From assembly GCA_024349245.1 (NCBI GenBank), contig JALDNG010000007.1, positions 6,833,501-6,897,500 of the forward strand: DNA of 64,000 bases, written 5' to 3'. A program made the position numbers and the translations under genes. The notes below the pieces were generated by a model. The model had not been told where the DNA came from, made no database searches, and worked only from the letters and a program-made list of their open reading frames with translations. Numbering within the stretch: the first letter of the stretch is position 1; each line of letters starts with the position of its first letter. Positions 13,101 to 19,530 of the stretch are shown here, piece after piece. The DNA is from Neodontobutis hainanensis (Eukaryota; Chordata; Actinopteri; Gobiiformes; Odontobutidae).

Positions 13101-14621
13101 TAAGTTGCAGTATCTAGTACTTCGCAATTAATTCACAGAGAGCTTTAAATTGGTTCATAAACCACACCTTTGCTTTGAAAGTGTCAAAAAGAAATAAACA
13201 CTGAACAAATTAACAGAATGTGGCAAATTGTGGGGACTATAAATGAATACAAAAGGGTCCATTTCAGGCAAAAAAAAACATACTTGTTGAGACAAGTTCA
13301 CTATAAATCCTATTTGATGCAGTAGTAATGTTAAACAGATTACATTTTGTTTAAAACGTTTGATCCTTTGTACTCACCAGACAGGCTTGTTAAGACCAGG
13401 CATGCTTCCAGTCCAAAAACTAAGGGGTGTGGCCAAAAGCAACTGTTTAGGAAGTGACATAGTGTTGGCTTTTATCCTTTTTAACACACCCTCAGGAAAA
13501 TATAAAGTTAGTGCTCATAGGCAAACTTACACTATTTTTACACTAAGGTTTTTTTAAGTTTTTTTTAAAAGTCATTATAAGAAATAAAACCAGAATATTT
13601 TTTATGAGAAGATTTATTTAAAGGAGGAAGCAGCTGGCTTCATGCTTCAAATGTTTAGATTAATTTAATCAAATGTTCATTAAGGTCTACGTCTATGTTG
13701 TTGCAATTTGCATTTTGTATTGACAAGCAAGCAAACAGTAATTAGTTGGCACTGTGCTCTGAGTCACTTCAGGTGAATGACAAGCTGCCTGTGATAGTTA
13801 ATGCATGAGGAAGTTTGAAGACTGTGAGGTGCTGAAGTGGGGATGTTGTGGGGATGTTGTTTTCCAGACCGAGGGCCAGGTGCGTCTCTTCTGACAGCCA
13901 ATAACCAGCTCCGTGAAGAGCCCTTGACCTAAATCCTGATTCTTATTCTGCCAGTCAAAAAAGATCAATAAATTACAAATTACCAGGACACTTGAATCTC
14001 GACGTCCTTTCTCCCAACATTCCTCTGGCCTTCCCCGTTGATCTCCTTTTTGCTGTTTTTGATGAGACGCAGCACAGGTTCGATCTCCTTCAGCAGCTCA
14101 TTTTCCTCTAAGCCGTTGCAGATCAGAGCAGCGCGGCCTCCGTCTCCCCTCTGCAGGATGGAGTGAGTGATGGGGGGAGAGGATAGGTTTTCAATGGCCC
14201 TGAGCTGGGCGGCGCAGTGCTCGTAGGACTTTGAAGGAGGGATGGCAGGCCGCGTGACCCTCACCGTGCGCTGGCGTCCGTCTCCGGAGAGAGTGGTCTC
14301 CAGGTGTGTGGTGAAGCCCTCTGGCCCACGCAGGATCAGAACAGCGTGACTTTCAGGAGACACATTTTTCAGTGTCTCCAGGGCCCTTTCGTAGGACAGG
14401 TCCACCAGTGGCTTATTGTTGACGGCCAGGACAATGTCTCCCACCTGCACCAGGCCACACTCCTCCGCCGCCCCGCCCCGGATCAGGTCGGAAACAATGA
14501 CAGGCGGCTTGGACACTCTCTGCTTCACCAGGAAGCCCAGCCCGCCCACCTTCCTCTTGAATAGACGCACTGAGATGATGTTGGGCTGCAGCTGGCAGAC
14601 TGTCGGCTCTGACTCCTGCAT
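1..14621 (-). CDS. nos1: Neuronal nitric oxide synthase (coding span, 17 exons, 3' end outside window)
   Basis: nNOS makes NO and citrulline from L-arginine, O2 and NADPH as a calmodulin-activated homodimer in neurons and muscle. Seventeen exons on the minus strand join in phase to give 877 codons plus 2 nt. In order they encode a PDZ domain (about residues 17-99), a beta-finger (100-125), a linker, the heme oxygenase domain (about 270-670; zinc Cys 296 and 301, heme Cys 385, substrate Glu 562), a calmodulin helix (about 695-717) and the start of the FMN domain (from about 720). The PDZ domain separates it from nos2 and nos3. Numbering runs 35 residues behind human nNOS at the heme cysteine because the PDZ-oxygenase linker is shorter. 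The reductase FAD/NADPH part lies left of the window. Family assignment is from recognised motifs and collinearity, not from a database search. Confidence 0.97.
421..537 (-). CDS. nos1: nos1 coding exon 16: autoinhibitory loop of the FMN domain
   Basis: One base, then residues 810-847, plus two bases of Arg848. It encodes SYKVRFNSVSSYSDT, the start of the loop found in the constitutive isoforms nNOS and eNOS but not in iNOS. RFNS fits the CaMKII RXXS consensus; S817 aligns with the site known as Ser847 in mammals. Length equals the human exon (38 complete codons). The donor is GTCAG then GTAAAC at 420. Confidence 0.95.
620..678 (-). CDS. nos1: nos1 coding exon 15: FMN domain
   Basis: Residues 790-808 plus two bases of Lys809 (starts KFGAALMEMRHP). 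It ends in ...EDRK, where mammals may insert the 34-residue muscle (mu) segment. The following intron is only 82 nt. Confidence 0.94.
764..868 (-). CDS. nos1: nos1 coding exon 14: FMN domain
   Basis: Residues 755-789 (35 codons, phase 0 both ends). [20 protein letters not shown] is the second FMN-binding loop. The acceptor is CTCCAG and the donor is GGAGAG then GTAAGC at 763. Confidence 0.95.
869..1570 (-). other. nos1: nos1 intron with a CA microsatellite
   Basis: Intron between coding exons 13 and 14. It holds (CA)15 at 1094-1123, which produces fake VCVCVC/HTHTHT open frames. No other feature is seen. Confidence 0.85.
1094..1123. repeat. (CA)15 microsatellite
   Basis: Thirty bases of uninterrupted CA dinucleotide inside a nos1 intron; probably length-polymorphic. 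Confidence 0.95.
1571..1715 (-). CDS. nos1: nos1 coding exon 13: end of calmodulin helix, start of FMN domain
   Basis: One base completes Lys706, then residues 707-754. AVKFSAKLMGQAMAKR finishes the calmodulin helix. ATETGKS is the FMN phosphate-binding loop of the flavodoxin-like domain, followed by YAKTLCEIFKHAFDAK. The acceptor is CTTTACAG and the donor is GCAAAG then GTACAC at 1570. Confidence 0.96.
2123..2208 (-). CDS. nos1: nos1 coding exon 12: calmodulin-binding region, first part
   Basis: Residues 678-705 plus two bases of Lys706. It starts PDPWNTHVWKG and ends TKKRAIGFKKLA. The basic amphipathic calmodulin helix starts here and continues into the next exon. The donor is GCCAA then GTGAGT at 2122. 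Confidence 0.95.
2455..2649 (-). CDS. nos1: nos1 coding exon 11: end of oxygenase domain
   Basis: Residues 613-677 (65 codons, phase 0 both ends). VTIVDHHSATESFMKHMENE, GGCPGDWVWIVPPMSGS and ITPVFHQEMLNYRL form the C-terminal pterin-binding part of the oxygenase domain. The donor is TACCAG then GTAAGA at 2454, followed 16 nt later by a T14-G12 homopolymer pair in the intron. Confidence 0.96.
2806..2907 (-). CDS. nos1: nos1 coding exon 10: oxygenase domain
   Basis: Residues 579-612 (34 codons, phase 0 both ends). RKTSSLWKDQALVEINIAVL is the conserved block lining the pterin/heme site. The acceptor is TTTTATAG and the donor is TTTCAG then GTTTGG at 2805. Confidence 0.95.
2908..3518 (-). other. 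nos1: nos1 intron between exons 9 and 10
   Basis: About 0.6 kb with an A16-17 run near 3372-3389. Nothing else recognised. Confidence 0.8.
3519..3693 (-). CDS. nos1: nos1 coding exon 9: substrate-binding glutamate
   Basis: One base, then residues 521-578. FSGWYMGTEIGVRDFCD contains E562, which binds the guanidinium of L-arginine; KWYGLPAVANMLLEIGG forms the active-site helix. The acceptor is TTTCTAG and the donor is CTGGAG then GTAATG at 3518. The open frame continues into the intron for some codons beyond the real donor. Confidence 0.96.
3694..4364 (-). other. nos1: nos1 intron between exons 8 and 9
   Basis: About 0.67 kb of unremarkable intron sequence; the plus-strand open frames inside lack coding character. 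Confidence 0.8.
4365..4504 (-). CDS. nos1: nos1 coding exon 8: oxygenase domain
   Basis: Residues 474-519 plus two bases of Lys520. GWKPPKGRFDVLPLLLQANG is a NOS signature block. The donor is CCAAA then GTGAGT at 4364. Confidence 0.96.
4590..4731 (-). CDS. nos1: nos1 coding exon 7: oxygenase domain
   Basis: One base, then residues 427-473. Conserved blocks SAITIFPQRTDGKHDFRVWN and QLIRYAGYKQPDG are seen. The acceptor is TTTTTGCAG and the donor is ACTGAG then GTGTGC at 4589. Open frames on the plus strand here are antisense shadows. Confidence 0.96.
4732..5864 (-). other. nos1: nos1 intron between exons 6 and 7
   Basis: About 1.1 kb. No repeat or exon-like segment recognised. Confidence 0.8.
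5865..5956 (-). CDS. nos1: nos1 coding exon 6: oxygenase domain
   Basis: Residues 396-425 plus two bases of Arg426. It encodes VFDARDCTTAHGMYNYICNH, conserved in all NOS isoforms. The acceptor is TGTTCAG and the donor is CTGAG then GTAAAA at 5864. Confidence 0.96.
6066..6228 (-). CDS. nos1: nos1 coding exon 5: heme-ligand cysteine
   Basis: One base completes Arg341, then residues 342-395. Contains KDTELIYGAKHAWRNAARC with heme thiolate ligand C385, followed by VGRIQWSKLQ. This is the signature of NOS oxygenase domains. The donor is CTGCAG then GTGGGC at 6065. Confidence 0.96.
6584..6729 (-). CDS. nos1: nos1 coding exon 4: zinc-tetrathiolate cysteines
   Basis: Residues 293-340 plus two bases of Arg341. 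C296 and C301 (CTENVC) form the CX4C zinc site at the dimer interface. FIDQYYTSIKR is the conserved block before the next junction. The acceptor has a long T tract ending CAG. The donor is AAAAG then GCAAGC: a GC instead of GT at 6583-6582. Only this site keeps the IKR-FGS junction in phase. Confidence 0.93.
6730..8827 (-). other. nos1: nos1 intron between exons 3 and 4
   Basis: About 2.1 kb, AT-rich with several A-runs (for example 8031-8055). The short open frames in it have no recognisable product. Confidence 0.8.
8828..8965 (-). CDS. nos1: nos1 coding exon 3: start of the oxygenase domain
   Basis: Residues 247-292 (46 codons, phase 0 at both ends). The block NGSPSKCPRFMKIKNWETG is the strongly conserved N-terminal hook region of NOS oxygenase domains. 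The acceptor is TTCACAG and the donor is AACCAG then GTACGT at 8827. Confidence 0.95.
8966..11640 (-). other. nos1: nos1 intron between exons 2 and 3, with a GC-richer CRE-containing patch
   Basis: About 2.7 kb. Most is AT-rich. The patch near 11220-11460 is richer in G+C and CpG and contains a perfect CRE palindrome at 11265-11272. No exon could be placed in phase here. Confidence 0.75.
11265..11272. promoter_or_regulatory. CRE palindrome TGACGTCA in nos1 intron
   Basis: Perfect 8-bp CREB/ATF site in a CpG-richer patch of nos1 intron. Context CGAGTGACGTCACCAGTG. Confidence 0.4.
11641..11740 (-). CDS. nos1: nos1 coding exon 2: PDZ-oxygenase linker
   Basis: One base completes Trp213, then 33 codons encode residues 214-246 (starts ENAVGNGTSPQ, ends NADLDK). 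The acceptor is CTCGTAG at 11742-11741 and the donor is GACAAG then GTAATC at 11640. The sequence is low in conservation, as expected of this linker; the assignment rests on two good splice sites and perfect phase on both sides (1 nt in, 0 out). Confidence 0.82.
11741..13983 (-). other. nos1: nos1 intron between exons 1 and 2
   Basis: About 2.2 kb. It contains homopolymer runs (A18 near 12489-12507, T14-15 near 12764-12779). A direct repeat of GGGGATGTTGT near 13838-13861 is the only other structure noted. Confidence 0.75.
13984..14621 (-). CDS. nos1: nos1 coding exon 1: PDZ domain and beta-finger
   Basis: Residues 1-212 plus two bases of Trp213. The PDZ domain carries the GLGF carboxylate-binding loop (residues 27-30) and the conserved DLIRGGAAEECGL and GDIVLAVN blocks. 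The beta-finger follows (residues 100-125) with ETTL at 108-111, where mammals have ETTF, the internal ligand that docks on syntrophin PDZ domains. The segment ENELLKEIEPVLRLI (about 173-187) and a degenerate LC8-type motif EIQVS (208-212) close the exon. The start gives the same N-terminal spacing as human nNOS. The donor is TCCTG then GTAATT at 13983; continuing into the intron gives an apparent stop, which fooled the simple open frame. Confidence 0.95.
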
Positions 14622-14686
14622 GGTGCCTTAGTGCGTGTCTCGGAGTGTCTACTTGTGTGTGTATGAACGTGTCCCCAGGGATGTTT
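14622..14686 (-). other. nos1: 5' UTR part of the first nos1 coding exon
   Basis: The acceptor (TTCTGTTTTAG) ends at 14687. The 65 nt to the start codon contain no upstream ATG. The start context is GGCACCATGC, with A at -3, so this ATG is well placed. Confidence 0.8.
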
Positions 14687-15274
14687 CTAAAACAGAAGGA
14701 GAGGGAGGAGAGAAAATAGAACTTCTATTAGCTTGGGAAATTACCTTGATGTGTTCAGTGTGTTGATCAGTCAGAGGGCACATACATTATTAAAGCACAG
14801 TTTTTCAAATGATATTAGCGCCACACATCATTAGCTTCTGTTAAGCTACAGGTGCAAAAATGATAATGGACAGGAAAATCTATTATGCACTAATTAGAGC
14901 TGCTCATACCTAGAGATAAACTCAATATTTGCCTCTCAATGACTAAACACTGAATCACACTTTAATGGCTGCTAAAGCAAATATTGGCTTAGCAATATAT
15001 ATGACTCTAATAATAGAAGCAAGTGGCAACATTTAGGGTGTAATGAGCAGCTCATGCTTCAGTTTTGTCTATTCTATTGCCAAATAAAGTTACAATGACA
15101 TATATAAAAATATATGACAATGCTCTTGTTTATACAGACAGTTTATGCAGAAAAAACTCTCTATTCTCCATTACTGTTAATGTATTCAATTATTTAAACA
15201 TGTTTTTTTTTGTGAGGAATAATCCCTTGAGATGAATCATCTTGTTTTTGAGGGGGTCCTCATTCATTCACTAG

Positions 15275-15317
15275 GGACACTTTAGAGTTGCCGATTAACC
15301 TATACATGCATGTCTTT
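15275..15317 (-). repeat. Fragment of a teleost dispersed repeat
   Basis: TTTAGAGTTGCCGATTAACC followed by CATGCATGTCTTT matches the internal part of a very common teleost SINE-like repeat (TTTAGAGTCACCAATTAACC type). Recognised from memory of the family; reverse orientation. Confidence 0.55.
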
Positions 15318-15339
15318 ATTTCTGGTTAGTGTTAGTGAG

Positions 15340-15515
15340 GTTAGTGTTTGAATCCCATGGAGAGCAACTCCAGCCACAGTCCCATTCTGTACCGGTCCCA
15401 AGCCTGGAAAAGGTTGCATCAGGAAGAGCATCTAGCATCACATAAAAATATTGCCAAGCTACTAATGTCAGTTACTTTGTGGCAACCCTTGGATGGGGAT
15501 AAGCCAAAAGGTATT
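15340..15515 (+). repeat. Second dispersed teleost repeat fragment
   Basis: Contains TCCCATTCTGTACCGGTCCC, GGTTGCATCAGGAAGAGCAT and, at the end, GTGGCAACCC...GATAAGCCAAAAG. These are landmark strings of a widespread teleost repeat, here degenerate. Family name not certain. Confidence 0.55.
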
Positions 15516-17245
15516 TACTGTAGTATTTCTGCAGTGTCACAGTGAGCCAACCTGTTGCCTGAACTCTGACAGGACACCAGTGGCTCTGCACTTTGGGTCT
15601 CTTGTCTTTAGATTATTCATTTAAGCAGTTGGTATCAAGTCCTGTTGTCTCTTCATCATTGTTTGAACTCTTTACACTGAAACTGTGCTCTTATGTCATG
15701 CTACTCAAAATATAATTTTTATCTGAAAGGGCTTACTGTGTGGTTTTTGGTGTTGCCTACTTAATAGAATTTCCAGCAATTTCACCAGAAAATATAGGCC
15801 TAAAAGGTTTCCTCTCAGGCAACCCGTGGTGATACTGTGTGGTTGAAAAAGGGAGGTCCATTTTCTGGGGATAGCCTTTTTATAAGATTCGGTAGCCTAC
15901 CTTACACACCACCACGCGCCATGACAAGCTGCACAGAGTGGTCCAAACACAAAAACACAGCCCGTGCCTTCAGTAAAGGCGAGAAGCGCGCGGGAACAGT
16001 TGGAGTCATTCAGTACCGAGGTCAGCTCCGCGCAATGAGCTCTCACTCTGTTTAACATCTGTGAACTCAGCTCGCTCTCCGCACAACTGTCTGCAGCAAA
16101 CCCTTCACATCCGAGGTCACCGTGATCCTGTTCCCTCTGATCTCGAATAACTACTGCTGGTTCAACTTCAGACGCTTTATTTTGCATAATGGCTTTTGCT
16201 GCTCAGTTTATAACTTACTGACAGTGTGCGGTTCATACATATTGACCAGACTGGCCTGGGGAACAGGAATACATTAAACAGGCGCCTTTTTAATCTAACT
16301 CTTTGTAGCTGCGCCCCACTAAGGTAGGCTACATGAAATATCCCAATACCTACGTCAATATTGAGGCCACTAAGCTTGGACTTTATTTAAAACATGTCCA
16401 ATCAATCATAATTCCAAGAAGTCGGTGTGCAGATTCACATAATGTAGTCATACATGCAAATAGAAAACTGTGGTGTAACAGGTTGTAGGCTATATTCGTC
16501 ATTCTCTAAGTAAAAAGCATAATATTTGTTTCATTAAACTTATTTTAAGTTGAAATCACGGAAACGTGCGTAAAAAGCAACAACAACCACAAAGCCTGCC
16601 ATCCATCACACAAACAGGTGGTTTGTTCAGCCCAAATGTGCCCTGTTTATTTTTATTTGACATACGCTCAGATTTAAAAGAGATTGGTTTAAACCTCTCC
16701 CAGCACTGCACGAATATAGGGTTTACAGTGACACAAATCAGCGACGGTGACAAGTCTCTGATTGTGAAACATTTTCTTTTATTTCTGCGGGCAACACACA
16801 GCGCACGGATACGCAGCACAAAACACTATTGTCTATATTTAAATCAAAAAGAGGACACCTGACCATCATTATTTCAGAGCAAACTGATGAAAAGGCAACG
16901 CCAAGTTCACATTTAAACAGTTAAATACATATTTTTGTTTTGCGTCTACAGGCGGAAATTGCGCACAGCTCCTTTTCACCAAGTCTTTTCTAACAAGCAC
17001 TTATGTCAGCAACAAGTTCTACAGACATTGTGCGCAAAAATTGGCAAACAACATCCATCACACTGAAAACTTTTACATTTGGAATTTGTCTGCAAGATAT
17101 AGCACCGCGTCTCTGCGTAAGAGTCCGTCTGGTTCTATCATCTCCTCTTCAAGCACACAGCGACGGAATGCATTCTAATAGTAAGCCAAAATACAAATAA
17201 ACAGCGGCCGGGGAATGAAAAGAGGGAAACCTCGGAGAAACTCAC

Positions 17246-17380
17246 CCCTGAGAACCGGGTCGCGGTCACAACAACCAGGTACGGAAAAGTTGCGCTCAAA
17301 GTGGTGCGTTCTTGTGCGGCAGCTGTAAGACTCTGTCCTCCACAGCGCGCTCTGCCTCTCTAGAGACGAGGCATGCTTGT
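17246..17380 (-). other. nos1: Putative noncoding first exon of nos1 (5' UTR)
   Basis: The span runs from the start predicted by the TATA box to a strong donor at 17245. It is GC-rich, unlike its flanks. Its only ATG (17374-17372) opens a four-codon frame ending at 17360 and lies only about 6 nt from the predicted cap site, so it is probably not used. The exon would splice to the acceptor at 14688-14687. Mammalian NOS1 has many alternative first exons, so this may be one of several. The exact 5' end is uncertain. Confidence 0.5.
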
Positions 17381-17405
17381 GGCTCCGCGCGCACCGGTGG
17401 GCCGC

Positions 17406-17411
17406 CTTATA
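17406..17411 (-). promoter_or_regulatory. nos1: TATA box of putative nos1 promoter
   Basis: The minus strand reads TTTATAAGG, with core TATAAG here, inside a GC- and CpG-rich block (about 17220-17520). About 31 nt downstream would put a transcription start near 17380. A good splice donor (CAGGG then GTGAGT) follows at 17245-17244. A TGACG half site (about 17421) and a GATGACGC CRE-like site (about 17475) lie upstream; mammalian NOS1 promoters are CREB-responsive. The promoter role is inferred from position and composition. Confidence 0.6.
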
Positions 17412-18586
17412 AAGACACCGTGACGAGCCGGGACACGGCCGTGCGCGGGCATTTCAATTAGCTGGAGGTGTGCTGGCGTCATCAGCCCCCTCCCGCGTAA
17501 CGCGCACTGGACGGAGGCCCTCTGATAAGACTGGCCCCCGGGACACTTTAAGAAGATCTAAGCGCTGAACTCAGGGTGTTCTTTCAAGAGGAATAAGCCC
17601 TGGTTTGGCACAATGGTTCTGCTATAGCCATTATTTTAGAAACGTCTTTGAAGTCGGCTCAACTCGAAGATACGTAGCCTATATCAACACATCAAATGCA
17701 AAAACGAAAGTGAATGTTTATGTTTTCACACGTTTTGAAAGATTTAAGTTGGTTTGGTGTTTTTTTGGTTTTGGTAGCCTATGAGTTCCCGTTCTTTTTC
17801 ACATAAGAGCAAGCAATTTTCGGAAGTTACTGGTTGGGCTCACCAGGCCACCATACAAAGTGCAACATACATGCACATTTCAAAATAATAGTCAGAGTCG
17901 AAGTCTATATCTGCTGGCATTTTAAATCAATTGTGTGTTTAAGTACCACCCATCTTTGAATAGGGAGCTGATTATCAAAAAGAATCAATAGTATTCATTT
18001 CAAATGTGGTGCTTACTAATCCAAAGTCTACATCTTCTTTATTACCTTTAACAGCTTAGGAGTTGTGTTAAAATATGTGACCAGCCAAAACAATGCTAAT
18101 AAAACAAATTGTATATCTGAATCCATGGCCTGATCCCAATAAAATGTATGGGTGGAACTGAAAAATCAGGTTCATTCAACAAATAAACCTTCCTTACACC
18201 AAAGCTTTCAAAATGTCTAGAGGTTGTGCGAAAACAACAACCATTCTTCTCTTTGTGTAAGTGCAGAATGAGCCTTTTCCCCCAGATATTCTTGAGGTTC
18301 CGCTGAGAATAGAAGAAAATAATTACCTCTATTTGTCATAAAAAGGTTGAAAGAGACAGTAGCAATGGTCTCCTCCTCGTGTTTTCTTGGTTATATTTTA
18401 GATGACGCACAAACATCTCAATAAAGACGCAGATACACGCAGATGTTCACCAAGAAAAATAAATCTCATGTTCTTGTGTAAACAATAAACAGAATTTCTC
18501 AGCTCAGTATATTCCATTCAAATGTTACACAAGTACACATTATATCAAGGAGATTTATTTGGAAGTACTGTAAGAGTGTATCTTTA

Positions 18587-18587
<1 letters not shown>

Positions 18588-18619
<32 letters not shown>
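18588..18619. repeat. (AC)16 microsatellite
   Basis: Thirty-two bases of uninterrupted AC dinucleotide. Confidence 0.95.
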
Positions 18620-18621
<2 letters not shown>

Positions 18622-19371
18622 CCCAGGGCCGGTCATGTCATTATGTCAATCACTTCCTGCTTGAGTGCTACCATCTGCCCTCTCATAAAGCCACACACCA
18701 CGCGGATCACTGTGCAAAGCCCCTGCTTAGCCCCGTTACACATGCACATCGGCCACAGTGAAGACGCCTTGCTTGACACATCTCTTTCTTTTTACATCTT
18801 CCCCTTTTGCCATTTCGCCCAAAGACCCTTGGCCCCGCTTTGTTCATGAAAGACAGCAGTCCTTTCCCTCTGTGTGCATGCGGACACGTAGCTATAGAGA
18901 CATTTTGTCTGTGTGATTATATTCTCATGCCTGTGCCTTAATCCAGAATGTGCTATCCTTCAATCACTCAGTCCTCCACTTCAATGTCATACTCCACTTT
19001 TCTATCATAAAGATGAACCAAGAGCCGGTCTTTACCACTGACAAATTACACAGCTCCACAGTCATCTCGATCATGTTTACCATACATTTGGTTGCAGTAC
19101 TGGCATTATCACAGCAAGAGAGCAGGGGTATGTCTCAATTTCTATTCAATGCACAGCACACCATCTCAGTTTTGAAAGTAGGCTTTGATGTTTGCACAGG
19201 AAAAATTTGGTATTATATATGCATAGTACAATAATCTAATCAGGCAGGTTTGGTTTGAACAAAGGACTGTGTTAATTTTTTATTTCTGTTTGCCCACTTT
19301 TATGAATCACGCTTCTATCAGTCCTTTGTTTTGTCTCTTTATGATATGTTTATGATATGTCTCATATCATT

Positions 19372-19530
19372 GAGCAGTGGCTCAGTGGTAGAGCGGTCGT
19401 CCTTCAACTGGAAGGTAGGTGGTTCGATTCCCTCTCTCCCCAGAGTTCATACTGTCGTTGTGTCCTTGGGAAAGACACATAACCCACCTTGCCTCCAGTG
19501 GCTGCTAAATGAATAAATGTATATAAAGAC
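19372..19530 (+). mobile_element. tRNA-derived SINE (V-SINE-like)
   Basis: The head has a tRNA A box (TGGCTCAGTGGTAGAGC, about 19378-19394) and a perfect B box (GGTTCGATTCC, 19421-19431), as in pol III promoters. The body GTGTCCTTGGGAAAGACACA then AACCCACCTTGCCTCCAGTG matches the conserved middle of an abundant teleost tRNA-SINE family. The tail fades into an A-rich end near 19530. Family assignment by recall. Confidence 0.8.

Larger units (their letters stand above)
14687..17245 (-). other. nos1: nos1 first intron, with repeat fragments and a CpG-rich block
   Basis: About 2.6 kb between the putative noncoding exon and the start-codon exon. Repeat fragments lie at 15275-15515, and a CpG-rich stretch at about 15900-16050. 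The latter could be another first exon or promoter, but I cannot show it. Confidence 0.6.

Noticed and set aside
17360..17374. Four-codon upstream ORF in the nos1 leader
   Set aside because: Its ATG would be about 6 nt from the predicted cap site, too close to be used efficiently.
19372..19440. Apparent tRNA gene (A and B boxes, cloverleaf-like)
   Set aside because: The acceptor and anticodon stems do not form a proper tRNA, and a SINE body follows directly; it is a tRNA-derived retroelement.
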